Of a stretch of 64,000 bases of DNA, positions 26,082-35,023 are shown piece after piece. The stretch's first letter is position 1; every line of letters begins with the position of its first letter. The notes under the pieces are model-generated. The model was not told the origin of the DNA. It searched no databases and worked only from the letters and a program-made list of their open reading frames with translations. The translations under genes and the position numbers were made by a program. Source of the DNA: an uncultured Pseudobutyrivibrio sp. (lineage in GTDB: Bacteria; Bacillota; Clostridia; Lachnospirales; Lachnospiraceae); the NCBI GenBank assembly GCA_900546435.1, contig URCQ01000008.1, positions 20,064 to 84,063 of the forward strand, in the 5' to 3' direction.

Positions 26082-26741
26082 ATGGACATCGCATTTATTA
26101 CAAAATATCTGCCAATGTATGAAAAAGCAGCGATACTGACAGTAAAAATCGGCTTTATAGGTATTGCTTTTGCCATTCTGGTGGGACTCTTCTGTGCGAT
26201 TGTACAATATCAGAAGATTCCAATTGTGCGGCAGCTGGTTATGGTTTATATCGAGATCAGCCGTAACACACCTTTGTTGGTGCAGTTGTTTTTTCTCTAT
26301 TATGGTTTCCCTAAAATAGGTATTGCATTACAGCCAGAGTCATGTGGAGTTGTTGGATTGGCATTTCTTGGAGGAAGCTATATGGCGGAGGCTTTTCGAA
26401 GCGGATTAGAATCCGTGGCTGTTATTCAGCGTGAAAGTGCCTTGAGTCTTGGAATGAAACCATTACAGGTCATGTGTTATATTGTGCTGCCACAAGCAGT
26501 GTCCATCAGCATTCCGGCATTCGTGGCAAATGTAATCTTCTTACTAAAGGAGACAAGTGTATTTAGTGCTATTAGCCTGATGGATCTCATGTTTACAGCG
26601 AAAGATCTGATAGGACTTTACTATAAGACGACGGAGAGTTTGTTTCTTTTAGTGATATTTTATATGCTGATTTTACTGCCGGTTTCTTTGTTTGGATCAT
26701 GGCTGGAAAGGAGAGTGCGCTATGCTGGATTTGGGGATTGA
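26082..26741 (+). CDS. Amino acid ABC transporter permease (first)
   Basis: A 219-residue HisM/GlnP-type permease with about five membrane helices. The start of the family domain is AAILTVKIGFIGIAFAILVG, and YIEISRNTPLLVQLFFLYYG is the typical periplasmic-to-membrane motif. The cytoplasmic EAA-like loop is SALSLGMKPLQVMCYIVLPQ, which docks on the ATPase. It starts 50 bases after the binding-protein gene behind AAAGGAGGAAG. The end overlaps the start of the second permease by 20 bases, so the two are translationally coupled. Confidence 0.93.
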   Translation: MDIAFITKYLPMYEKAAILTVKIGFIGIAFAILVGLFCAIVQYQKIPIVRQLVMVYIEISRNTPLLVQLFFLYYGFPKIGIALQPESCGVVGLAFLGGSYMAEAFRSGLESVAVIQRESALSLGMKPLQVMCYIVLPQAVSISIPAFVANVIFLLKETSVFSAISLMDLMFTAKDLIGLYYKTTESLFLLVIFYMLILLPVSLFGSWLERRVRYAGFGD

Positions 26742-27402
26742 TGTTCTCTTTAAAGGAACCAATATGTTGCGGCTCTTAACCGGTCTGTGGGTGGCGATGA
26801 AAATCAGTCTGGTTTCCATTCTTATTAGCTTGCCACTAGGTGTGTTGGCAGGAGCGTTGATGACGATAAAAAACCGCGTGATAAAAGCAATTTTTCGAAT
26901 CTATCTGGAATTTATCCGCATTATGCCGCAGCTAGTGCTACTGTTTATTGTTTATTTTGGTACAACGCGCGCTCTGGGCTGGAATTTATCGGGCGAAGCT
27001 GCATCCATTATTGTGTTTGTGCTGTGGGGAACAGCTGAGATGGGTGATCTGGTAAGAGGAGCACTGATCAGCATTCCAAAACATCAGTATGAAAGCAGCG
27101 AGGCATTGGGATTATCTAAGCGCCAGACGTATGTGTACATCATCATACCGCAGACTATACAACGATTGATACCGTTGTCAATCAATCTGATCACACGTAT
27201 GATTAAGACGACTAGTTTAGTGCTTATGATAGGTGTTGTAGAGATGTTAAAGGTGGCGCAGCAAATCATTGAAGCAAATCGAATGACCAGTCCGAATGCG
27301 GCATTTGGCGTGTTTCTTATTGTTTTTATTTTATATTTTCTGGTATGCTGGCCAATCAGTATGTTGGCGGGATATTTGGAGAAAAAGTGGAGAGTAGCGT
27401 AG
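26722..27402 (+). CDS. Amino acid ABC transporter permease (second)
   Basis: A 226-residue permease of the same HisQ/GlnP family as its neighbour. The motif YLEFIRIMPQLVLLFIVYFG replaces RNTPL with RIMPQ, a common second-subunit variant, and the coupling loop is SEALGLSKRQTYVYIIIPQT. The start at 26722 is chosen because AAAGGAGA (26707-26714) is placed correctly for it; the longer frame from 26692 has no ribosome site. Its first 20 bases overlap the end of the first permease gene. Together they form the heterodimeric membrane channel. Confidence 0.92.
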   Translation: MLDLGIDVLFKGTNMLRLLTGLWVAMKISLVSILISLPLGVLAGALMTIKNRVIKAIFRIYLEFIRIMPQLVLLFIVYFGTTRALGWNLSGEAASIIVFVLWGTAEMGDLVRGALISIPKHQYESSEALGLSKRQTYVYIIIPQTIQRLIPLSINLITRMIKTTSLVLMIGVVEMLKVAQQIIEANRMTSPNAAFGVFLIVFILYFLVCWPISMLAGYLEKKWRVA

Positions 27403-27421
27403 GCAAAAAGGAGGCAGTAAA

Positions 27422-28156
27422 GTGGCAGAGACATTGCTCCAGGTAAAGAATCTGGTAAAAGAATATGGTGAAACGCGCATATTAGATGGTGTGAACCTTG
27501 ATATTGCATGGGGAGAAGTTGTCGTTGTAGTCGGACCAAGTGGCTGTGGCAAAAGTACTTTACTGCGCTGCATCAATGCGCTAGAACCTATACAGGGCGG
27601 TCAGGTGCTTCTGGAAGGTGAGGCGGTTGGAAGGGATCATCTGGAGGAATTGCGCCAGAAAATAGGCATGGTTTTCCAAAGTTATGACCTTTTTCCACAT
27701 TTGCGTGTGTTAGATAATATCACGATTGCTCCTATAAAGGTACAAAAAAGGGAAAAAGAAGAGGTACAGGCAGAGGCAAAAGAACTGCTTTCGCGCGTTG
27801 GTTTGGGCGATAAAGCAAGTAGTTATCCGAGGCAGTTGTCAGGGGGACAGAAACAAAGAGTTGCTATTGTGCGTGCTCTTTGTATGCATCCGGAAATACT
27901 ACTTTTTGATGAAGTGACGGCTGCACTGGATCCGGAGATGGTGCGTGAGGTGCTGGATGTTATGCTTGATTTGGCAAAACAGGGAAGAACAATGATTATT
28001 GTGACCCATGAAATGCAGTTTGCAAAGGCGGTTGCAGATAAGATTGTTTTTATAGATCAGGGGAAAATTCTGGAGGAAGCAACCCCGGAGGAATTTTTTA
28101 CAAACCCGAAGACAGAACGTGCAAAACAGTTTTTAAATGTATTTGCATTTGAATAA
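27422..28156 (+). CDS. Amino acid ABC transporter ATP-binding protein
   Basis: A 244-residue GlnQ-type ATPase. Walker A is GPSGCGKST (38-46), the Q-loop is in MVFQSYDLFPHL, the signature is LSGGQKQRVAIVRAL and Walker B is LLFDEVTAALDPE (a Val replaces the usual Pro). The switch histidine is in VTHEM. It starts with GTG at 27422, placed six bases after AAAAGGAGGC. It closes the binding protein-permease-permease-ATPase operon and is followed by a bidirectional terminator. Confidence 0.96.
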   Translation: MAETLLQVKNLVKEYGETRILDGVNLDIAWGEVVVVVGPSGCGKSTLLRCINALEPIQGGQVLLEGEAVGRDHLEELRQKIGMVFQSYDLFPHLRVLDNITIAPIKVQKREKEEVQAEAKELLSRVGLGDKASSYPRQLSGGQKQRVAIVRALCMHPEILLFDEVTAALDPEMVREVLDVMLDLAKQGRTMIIVTHEMQFAKAVADKIVFIDQGKILEEATPEEFFTNPKTERAKQFLNVFAFE

Positions 28157-28175
28157 GCCAAAATCGTATGTCAAT

Positions 28176-28245
28176 AAAAAGAGCTACCGGTTATGGCAGG
28201 TATCTGATTTACAGAATCTGACCGATGAAACGGATAGCTCTTTTT
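28176..28245. terminator. Bidirectional terminator between the ABC operon and the convergent gene
   Basis: AAAAAGAGCTA (28176-28186) and TAGCTCTTTTT (28235-28245) are perfect complements, closing a long stem with further partial pairing inside (CCGGTT/AACGG-like arms). The A and T runs let it act in both directions. Confidence 0.85.
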
Positions 28246-28257
28246 CATTTACTTATG

Positions 28258-28734
28258 TTATTTCAGTACATTGATTCCAACTGCGGAAAGGAAACCGATG
28301 ATGATGCCGGCAAGAAGAACGCCGCACATAACGGAGATCGTGCTTTTTTTAAAATCCATATCAAGGAAGGAAGCAGCAAGTGTGCCGGTCCATGCACCAG
28401 TACCTGGAAGCGGAATGCCTACAAAAAGAAGTAGTGCTACATAAAGACCACGACCAGCTTTTGCCTGTAATTTTTCGCCACCTCTATGTCCTTTTTTCAG
28501 ACACCAGGTAAAGAAACCACCGATGATTGGCTTATCAGCGCCCCATTCCAAAACTTTTCTTGCAAAGAAGAAAATGATGGGAACCGGAAGCATATTACCA
28601 ATGATAGATATGATATATGCCTGAAGAAGTGGAACCGGTGGGTTGCACAGAAGCGTTCCGTAAGGGATCGCACCTCTCAGTTCCACGATAGGAACCATAG
28701 AAATAAAAAATGTAATTAAATAGCTTTTTAACAT
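28258..28734 (-). CDS. Small multidrug export protein family (COG2426) membrane protein
   Basis: A 158-residue protein with four hydrophobic segments. The motifs MVPIVELRGAIPYG near the start and GIPLPGTGAWTGTLAASFLD in the second half define the PF06695 'putative small multidrug export' family. These re-entrant-like ELRGAIP and PLPGTGAWTG loops resemble those of DedA-like proteins, and drug export has not been shown for most members. GGAGGAT precedes the ATG on the minus strand. It stands alone, convergent with the ABC operon and divergent from the XpaC gene. Confidence 0.87.
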   Translation of the reverse strand: MLKSYLITFFISMVPIVELRGAIPYGTLLCNPPVPLLQAYIISIIGNMLPVPIIFFFARKVLEWGADKPIIGGFFTWCLKKGHRGGEKLQAKAGRGLYVALLLFVGIPLPGTGAWTGTLAASFLDMDFKKSTISVMCGVLLAGIIIGFLSAVGINVLK

Positions 28735-28779
28735 TATATCCTCCTAAAAATGCTTAACTACGTAAATGATATATGATAA

Positions 28780-28865
28780 GGCGAAAGTTTGCAATGATTT
28801 TTGTGATTGACAGGTAAAATGAAGTGCTTATAATTGCGATGAAATAAAAGGCGAAACATTGCAAT
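28780..28865. repeat. Pair of 16-base direct repeats around the xpaC promoter
   Basis: GGCGAAAGTTTGCAAT (28780-28795) and GGCGAAACATTGCAAT (28850-28865) differ at two positions and are 70 bases apart. They flank a good promoter, TTGACA (28807-28812), 16 bases, TATAAT (28829-28834). The layout suggests paired operator sites. The intergenic region also holds a partial inverted repeat (GGCGAAAG/CTTTCG with flanking ATATCAT). Confidence 0.5.
28807..28834 (+). promoter_or_regulatory. Sigma-A promoter of the xpaC-telA unit
   Basis: TTGACA and TATAAT are both perfect with 16-base spacing; the promoter lies between two near-identical 16-base repeats. Confidence 0.8.
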
Positions 28866-28925
28866 TTCAGACGCTTTCGTATATCATAAAACTAGATTTT
28901 TATGGTATGCGGAGGCGTTCTTTTT

Positions 28926-30212
28926 ATGGCAGAAAAAGGTTGGGATGAATTAGGTGAAGAATTAAAAGATGCGGTAAATGATGCAGTCAATAGCGGTGAT
29001 TTTGGAGATTTGGCAAATTCCATTGGTGATATGGTAAATGGAGCTTTATTTCATCTGGGAAAAGATGTGTCTTCCTCTATGCGTGATGCTTCCCAAAGAT
29101 CACAGGATATAGGCCGTATGGCAGGAAACGCAGGTCGTATGGCGGGTGACATGGGACGCATGGCTGGCAATATGGGAAGAGTCTTTGGTGAAGCGGCAGC
29201 ACAGATGGCTGGCGGTATGGCACAGATGGCTGGAAATATGACCGCTCGTCAGCAGGCAGATATGGCAGCAGGGCAAGGTTTGCCATTGTACGACAAACAC
29301 CCGGCAAAGGCATCGTGCGTTGTTATGATGGCACTTGGATATCCACTGATGGGGCTGGGAATTTTCTTTAGCGCGGTTTTTGCATTTTGTGTTGCGGTTG
29401 CAGGTGCTTATTTTGTGGCACCACTTGTGATTTTTATTATGATGGCTATTGCCGGAATTGCGCTTGGTGTCAGCGGCACGAAAAAATTTAAGATGCTGGG
29501 AAGATTCTCTAAATATACGTATCGTCTGGAGGAACACGCTTATGTGGCAGTGTCCGATTTGGCAAACAAAGTAGGAAAATCTGTTGCATTTACGATGAAG
29601 GATCTGGAAAAAATGATCCGGCAGCACCTTTTTTATCAGGCGCATCTGGATTATGAGAACAATTATCTGATTTTGTCGGACCGCACATATGAACAATATA
29701 AGATGGCGCGGGAAGATTACAGAAAAGAGCAGGAAGAAAAGAAAGCTAAAGAAGCGGAAGAAGGTCAGTTGCCGGAAGAATGCCGGGCATTGATTGCCGA
29801 AGGACAGCGTTATGTTGCGCACATCAGGGAATGCAACGATGCCATTCCGGGAGAAGAGATTTCTAAAAAACTTGATACGATGGAACAGCTGGTGCAGCGA
29901 ATTTTTGATGAGGTCAAGCGGCATCCGGAAGTGGCAGGTGCTCTCCACAAGATGATGGAATATTACCTGCCAATGACAGAAAAATTACTGGATTCCTACC
30001 GGGAATTAGATGCGCAGCCTGTGGCAGGAGATAATGTAATCAAGACAAAGAAAGAAATCGAAGATGCTGTGGATTCTTTAAATGTGGCATTTGAAAAACT
30101 TTTGGATAGTCTTTTTGCAGACCGGGCATGGGATATATCTTCAGATATTTCGGTACTCAATACGATGCTTGCACAAGAGGGACTCAAAGAAAGCGATTTT
30201 GATCAGAAGTAA
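28926..30212 (+). CDS. XpaC-family (PF10112) membrane protein
   Basis: A 428-residue protein. Residues 1-60 are acidic and helical. Residues about 60-110 are a low-complexity run built on RMAGNMG/QMAGGMA units. Two membrane helices lie near 135-185. A charged cytoplasmic C-terminal half with long helices (YKMAREDYRKEQEEKKAKEA) and the XpaC-like domain follows. GGAGG at 28911-28915 supports the ATG at 28926; the ATG at 28902 lies upstream of that site. XpaC was named for BCIP hydrolysis in Bacillus, but its real function is unknown. It is almost always next to a TelA gene, as here, suggesting a shared envelope-stress or toxic-compound role. Confidence 0.82.
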   Translation: MAEKGWDELGEELKDAVNDAVNSGDFGDLANSIGDMVNGALFHLGKDVSSSMRDASQRSQDIGRMAGNAGRMAGDMGRMAGNMGRVFGEAAAQMAGGMAQMAGNMTARQQADMAAGQGLPLYDKHPAKASCVVMMALGYPLMGLGIFFSAVFAFCVAVAGAYFVAPLVIFIMMAIAGIALGVSGTKKFKMLGRFSKYTYRLEEHAYVAVSDLANKVGKSVAFTMKDLEKMIRQHLFYQAHLDYENNYLILSDRTYEQYKMAREDYRKEQEEKKAKEAEEGQLPEECRALIAEGQRYVAHIRECNDAIPGEEISKKLDTMEQLVQRIFDEVKRHPEVAGALHKMMEYYLPMTEKLLDSYRELDAQPVAGDNVIKTKKEIEDAVDSLNVAFEKLLDSLFADRAWDISSDISVLNTMLAQEGLKESDFDQK

Positions 30213-30278
30213 ATTGGCATGCAAAGAGGAAACATTCCATTTGTATGTGATAATAAAACATAGACAAGGAGAAGAGAC

Positions 30279-31451
30279 ATGGAAGAAGAATTCAAGGATT
30301 TTACAGTAACACCAACACTTACATTTGGGGAAACACCGGATGCACAGGAGTTGCCAAGTACGCAGTCTGCGGCAGGAGATGTGATGCAGACCGCATCACA
30401 GGTGACGAATGATCCTGCATTTAGTGAGAATCAGCTGACCCCGGAAGAAAAGAAAATGGTTGATGATTTTTCAAAAAAAATCGATCTTCATAATTCACAG
30501 GCAATTTTAGAGTATGGTGTGGGTACGCAGAAAAAAATGGCAGATTTTTCCGAAGGTGCATTGAAAAATGTACGCACCAAAGACATGGGCGAAGTAGGAG
30601 ATATGTTGTCTGGGCTTGTATCCGAATTGAAGAGCTTTGAGATTACAGAAGAAGATAAAGGACTTTTTGGACTTTTCAAGAAATCAGCAAACAAAGTAAC
30701 AGGATTAAAGGCAAAATATGATAAGACAGAGACAAACGTTAATCATGTATGTGAAGCTTTGGAAAAGCATCAGATGACATTGATGAAAGACATTGCTTTG
30801 TTAGATAGAATGTATGATGCAAACCTGGCATATTTTAAAGAACTGTCTATGTATATCATTGCAGGCAAACAAAAGTTAGAAGAAGTCAGAACCGGGGAAC
30901 TTGTAGCGGCACAGGCAAAGGCGCAGGCAAGTAATTTGCCGGAAGATGCACAGGCTGCAAAGGATATTGAAGCAATGTGCGACCGCTTTGAGAAAAAAAT
31001 CCATGATCTGGAATTGACACGTATGATTTCCATTCAGACAGCACCTCAGATTCGTCTGGTACAGAACAATGACACCATGATGGCTGAAAAGATACAGTCA
31101 ACGATTGTAAATACCATTCCATTATGGAAGAGCCAGATGGTGCTTGCACTTGGTATTGAGCATTCCAATCAGGCGGCAAAGGCACAAAGAGAAGTGACCG
31201 ATGTGACAAACGATCTTTTGAAAAAGAATGCAGATTTGTTAAAAACAGCCTCTGTTGAGACAGCTAAGGAATCTGAGCGTGGCATTGTAGATATGGAAAC
31301 ACTGCAGCATACAAATGAAACATTGATTGCTACCTTTGATGAAGTGATGCAGATTCAGGCAGATGGACGCGCAAAGAGACAGGCGGCAGAGCAGGAAATG
31401 CAGCGCTTGGAAACAGAACTCAAGAATAAGATGTTGGAAGTCCGGGGATAA
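30279..31451 (+). CDS. TelA-family toxic anion resistance protein
   Basis: A 390-residue soluble helical protein of the TelA/YceH family (PF05816). Family segments seen are KIDLHNSQAILEYGVGTQKK, the LFGLFKKSANKVTGLKAKYD block and the LTRMISIQTAPQIRLVQNND block. The family is linked to tellurite and some antibiotic tolerance, with unknown mechanism. ACAAGGAGAAG precedes the ATG. It lies 66 bases after the XpaC gene and its stop is one base before the GDPD gene, so all three are likely co-expressed. Confidence 0.92.
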   Translation: MEEEFKDFTVTPTLTFGETPDAQELPSTQSAAGDVMQTASQVTNDPAFSENQLTPEEKKMVDDFSKKIDLHNSQAILEYGVGTQKKMADFSEGALKNVRTKDMGEVGDMLSGLVSELKSFEITEEDKGLFGLFKKSANKVTGLKAKYDKTETNVNHVCEALEKHQMTLMKDIALLDRMYDANLAYFKELSMYIIAGKQKLEEVRTGELVAAQAKAQASNLPEDAQAAKDIEAMCDRFEKKIHDLELTRMISIQTAPQIRLVQNNDTMMAEKIQSTIVNTIPLWKSQMVLALGIEHSNQAAKAQREVTDVTNDLLKKNADLLKTASVETAKESERGIVDMETLQHTNETLIATFDEVMQIQADGRAKRQAAEQEMQRLETELKNKMLEVRG

Positions 31452-31452
31452 A

Positions 31453-32304
31453 ATGTTAACAGTATTAAAAGTAATGGGGATTATAGTATTCATTATCGTG
31501 GTGTTATATCTTCTTATGATTATGCCCCGTATGGTGAAGCGACCGGATTTCCGGCCATTTACAGGACGTCTGTATGCACACCGTGGATTGCATAATAATG
31601 AGACAAATGCACCAGAAAATTCCATGAATGCTTTTGCAAAGGCAGTAGATGCAGGATATGGTATTGAACTGGATGTGCAGTTGACAAAAGATGAAAAAAT
31701 GGTGGTATGTCATGATTTTGATCTGAAACGTATTTGTGGAAAAGATGTAAAAGTTCGGGATCTGACATATGAAGAACTGCAGCAGTATCCGATTTGTCAA
31801 TCAGATCAGACGATACCTACGTTTGCAGAGGTTTTAAAACTGATAGATGGGAAAGTACCACTGATTATTGAGTATAAAATACCGGGCATGGACACGAAAG
31901 TCTGTGAGATGGCAGATGAACTTTTACAAAGCTATCATGGTTTGTACTGTGTGGAATCGTTTCATCCGCTTGCAGTGCTTTGGTATCGCAGGAACCGCAA
32001 AGAAATTGTGCGAGGTATACTATCCGATTCTTACATAAAAGAGGGATTTGACGAGATGCCTAAAATTGTTTATGGCATTACGCATCATCTACTGGTGAAT
32101 TTTTTGATTCGCCCTGATTTTGTTGCATACAATCATAAATACCATGGCGACTGGTCAAGAACGCTTTGTCGCAAATTATATCATGCGCCGGCAGTAGCCT
32201 GGACAATCAAAAGTCAAAAGCAGTTAGAAGAACGACGGGATGACTTTGATATCTTTATTTTTGACAGTTTTGTGCCAAAGGATGGACCGCAATACATAAA
32301 ATAA
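31453..32304 (+). CDS. Membrane-anchored glycerophosphodiester phosphodiesterase
   Basis: A 283-residue GDPD enzyme. An N-terminal membrane anchor (VLKVMGIIVFIIVVLYLLMI) is followed by the catalytic TIM barrel: YAHRGLHNNETNAPENSMNA with the HRG and E-N-S motifs, ELDVQLTKDEKMVVCHD with the metal-binding E-x-D and the catalytic His, and IIEYKIPG. It hydrolyses glycerophosphodiesters to glycerol-3-phosphate and an alcohol. The ATG at 31453 starts one base after the TelA stop; the longer in-frame start at 31363 lies within telA. A GDPD in the XpaC-TelA unit hints at phospholipid or teichoic acid turnover, which is inference. Confidence 0.93.
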   Translation: MLTVLKVMGIIVFIIVVLYLLMIMPRMVKRPDFRPFTGRLYAHRGLHNNETNAPENSMNAFAKAVDAGYGIELDVQLTKDEKMVVCHDFDLKRICGKDVKVRDLTYEELQQYPICQSDQTIPTFAEVLKLIDGKVPLIIEYKIPGMDTKVCEMADELLQSYHGLYCVESFHPLAVLWYRRNRKEIVRGILSDSYIKEGFDEMPKIVYGITHHLLVNFLIRPDFVAYNHKYHGDWSRTLCRKLYHAPAVAWTIKSQKQLEERRDDFDIFIFDSFVPKDGPQYIK

Positions 32305-32434
32305 TATAGAAACACCAAATATCGAACAGAAAGACAAAAAATCAAATGGTTGTCGCAGATGCGTCTCCTATAATAAAGTTATCGTATTAGACGAGATGAC
32401 TTGAAGTAGAGAATAAAAGCAAAAGGAGAGCAGT

Positions 32435-34984
32435 ATGAAGGCAAATAGATTACGTTGTGAACAGATGAAAAACCCAATGGGAATTGATGTTGTTCGACCA
32501 TGCCTTTCGTGGATATGTGAAAGCGGTGTCAGACAGAGTGCCTATGAAATTGAGGTCAAATCAGCGGATGAAATGATTTATCATAGCGGAAAAGTCGTAA
32601 GCGATGCAATGAGCATGATCTTGGAAAAGGAGCTTGAAAGTAAGCAGCGTCTTTCCTGGCGTGTTCGTCTGTGGGACGAAAATGACAACGAGGGCGAATG
32701 GAGTGAAGAAGCTACCTTTGAAATGGGAATTCTGCAGCCCAAACAGTTTGTTGCGAAATGGATTAATCCGGAACAAGAGATAAAATCAGACGCAATGCAG
32801 CCGGTTAGTTATTTGGAGAAGAAATTCGAGTTGTCACAGGATCCAAAACACGCAAGAGCTTATGTGAGTGCACATGGACTTTATGAAGTAAAAATCAACG
32901 GTACGCGTGTAGGGGATTTTGTACTTGCTCCGGGAACAGCTTCCTATGATAAGCAAATGCCATATCAAACGTATGATGTGACAAATCTGTTGTGTGTAGG
33001 TGAGAATACGATTACAGCAGAAGTGGCGGATGGATGGTATCGCAGTTATTCAGGCGTGGATGGTGACCGCAATCTGTTTGGTACAGAATTGGCATTTTTC
33101 CTGCAGTTAGAAAATGACGGAGAAGTTGTTTGTATTACAGACGAGACGTGGAAAGCATCGCAGGAAGGACCACTGCGTCAGGCAGACATGCAAATGGGTG
33201 AAGTCTACGATGCGACAATGGAAAAAGTAGAGACATGGCATGATGTTACGGTAGTAGAGGCGGACAATACTTTACTGAAAGCTACCAATAGTGTGCCAAT
33301 CTTAGAGCAGGAGCATTTTGAAGGAAAGCTTATTACAACGCCAAATGGTGAAACCGTCATTGACTATGGTCAGAATCTGGCTGGATATATCTGCTTTACG
33401 GTGAATGCACATGCAGGAGACCGCATCATAATGACACATGGTGAAACACTGGATGAAAATGGTAATTTTACGGCAGAGAATTTCCAGGATCGTAAGCGCC
33501 ATAAAGGTGGTGGTACCGAACAAAAGGTAACCTTTATCTGTAAAGAGGGAGAAAATACATACCACACCAAATTTTCAATCTGGGGATTCCAATATGCTAA
33601 AGTGGAAACGGATGTGGATTTGTCAGAAGCACATTTTGAATCCATTGCAGTTTATTCAGAAATGGAACAAATAGGAACATTCACATGTGGCAATGATGAT
33701 GTTAACCAGCTGGTACACAATAGTATCTGGAGCCAGAAATCGAATTTCTGTGATGTGCCGACCGATTGCCCAACGAGAGAGCGTGCGGCATGGACAGGGG
33801 ATGCCGGGGTGTTTGTAGATACAGGAATCTTTTTGGAAGATTGTTACAGCATTTTTAGAAAATGGCTGGGAGAGTGCCGTCTGATGCAATACGAAGATGG
33901 TAAGCTTGCAAACATTGCACCATTAAACAGTAAACCAAGTTTCTTTTCAGGACTTCTCTCCGGTTCTACGGGATGGGGAGATGCCAGCATTATTGTGCCA
34001 TATGCATTGTACAAGCGTTATGACGATGTGCGCATTCTGGAAGAGAATTATGATATGATGAAGAAGTGGTACGCATTTTTAGAGAATCGTGCTAAGAAAA
34101 AAGACATCAAGAAAATATTTAAAAAGAAAAGTCCATATCGTGATTATACGATAGAGACAGGAATTGATTATGGTGAATGGTGTGAACCAGGGGTAGACTC
34201 AGCATCTTTGATGGGAAAAACGCCGGTGGATTCGGCAACGGCATACTTTGCTCATTCCGGAAGATTATTAGCAGAGATTGCACAAATTCTGGGAAAAGAG
34301 GATGATGCTAAGTACTATGGAGAAGTAGCCCAAAAAGCAACGCTGGCATTTCGTGATGCGGCAACGGAAGATGGAAAGATCACAGGCGAGCGTCAGGCAC
34401 CTTATGTCAGAGCCATTGCGTTTGATCTTTTGACAGAAGAGAATAAAAAGCAGGCAGTGGAAGATTTAAATGCGTTGGTGGTAGACAATCAGTACCATTT
34501 GAATACAGGTTTCCTCAGCACACCATTCCTTTGCCAGGTACTTGCGGAAAACGGACATGTGGATACAGCATATCGCCTGCTTTTGCAGGATACAGCTCCA
34601 AGCTGGCTTTATGAGGTGAAAAAAGGAGCAAATACGATCTGGGAAACATGGGAAGGTATTGATGAAAATGGCGTTCCGCATGCATCTTTAAACCATTATT
34701 CATACGGCGCAATTTGTGGATGGTTATTCGGCGGTGTTTGTGGTATTCATTTGCAGAATAAGACACTTTGTATCCATCCATATCCGGCAAAAGATTTAGG
34801 TAACGCAAAAGCGGAATATCTTTCACCGGTTGGTAAAATTGTCAGTGCATGGGAATACGAGGGAGATGAGATTCACTACTCTTTTGAAATTCCAGCCAAT
34901 ATGACAGCAGAGGTTGTCTTAGAAGATGGTCAGCGAAGAAAGCTTGCGGCAGGAAAATATACGATGGTTTCGAAAATAGCATAA
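32435..34984 (+). CDS. Glycoside hydrolase family 78 alpha-L-rhamnosidase
   Basis: An 849-residue cytoplasmic protein with no signal peptide. It begins with an N-terminal fibronectin-like domain (NPMGIDVVRPCLSWICES). The beta-sandwich rhamnosidase domains follow (YVSAHGLYEVKINGTRVGDF; FVLAPGTASYDKQMPYQTYD). The (alpha/alpha)6 barrel starts near 410 with FCDVPTDCPTRERAAWTGDA, which holds the conserved acidic residues of GH78. The barrel ends with TIWETWEGIDENG and SLNHYSYGAICGWLF, also family marks. It removes terminal rhamnose from plant glycans or flavonoids by inversion. It appears monocistronic, ends at a bidirectional terminator, and an AraC gene lies convergent to it. Confidence 0.95.
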   Translation: MKANRLRCEQMKNPMGIDVVRPCLSWICESGVRQSAYEIEVKSADEMIYHSGKVVSDAMSMILEKELESKQRLSWRVRLWDENDNEGEWSEEATFEMGILQPKQFVAKWINPEQEIKSDAMQPVSYLEKKFELSQDPKHARAYVSAHGLYEVKINGTRVGDFVLAPGTASYDKQMPYQTYDVTNLLCVGENTITAEVADGWYRSYSGVDGDRNLFGTELAFFLQLENDGEVVCITDETWKASQEGPLRQADMQMGEVYDATMEKVETWHDVTVVEADNTLLKATNSVPILEQEHFEGKLITTPNGETVIDYGQNLAGYICFTVNAHAGDRIIMTHGETLDENGNFTAENFQDRKRHKGGGTEQKVTFICKEGENTYHTKFSIWGFQYAKVETDVDLSEAHFESIAVYSEMEQIGTFTCGNDDVNQLVHNSIWSQKSNFCDVPTDCPTRERAAWTGDAGVFVDTGIFLEDCYSIFRKWLGECRLMQYEDGKLANIAPLNSKPSFFSGLLSGSTGWGDASIIVPYALYKRYDDVRILEENYDMMKKWYAFLENRAKKKDIKKIFKKKSPYRDYTIETGIDYGEWCEPGVDSASLMGKTPVDSATAYFAHSGRLLAEIAQILGKEDDAKYYGEVAQKATLAFRDAATEDGKITGERQAPYVRAIAFDLLTEENKKQAVEDLNALVVDNQYHLNTGFLSTPFLCQVLAENGHVDTAYRLLLQDTAPSWLYEVKKGANTIWETWEGIDENGVPHASLNHYSYGAICGWLFGGVCGIHLQNKTLCIHPYPAKDLGNAKAEYLSPVGKIVSAWEYEGDEIHYSFEIPANMTAEVVLEDGQRRKLAAGKYTMVSKIA

Positions 34985-34998
34985 AAGAAATAATAATA

Positions 34999-35023
34999 GG
35001 CTGTAGCAGTTTTGCTACAGCCT
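34999..35023. terminator. Bidirectional terminator between GH78 and the AraC gene
   Basis: GGCTGTAGCA pairs perfectly with TGCTACAGCC over a four-base loop. It overlaps the last codons of the minus-strand AraC gene. Flanking T-rich (plus) and, on the other strand, TATTATTATTTC tails suit both directions. Confidence 0.8.
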
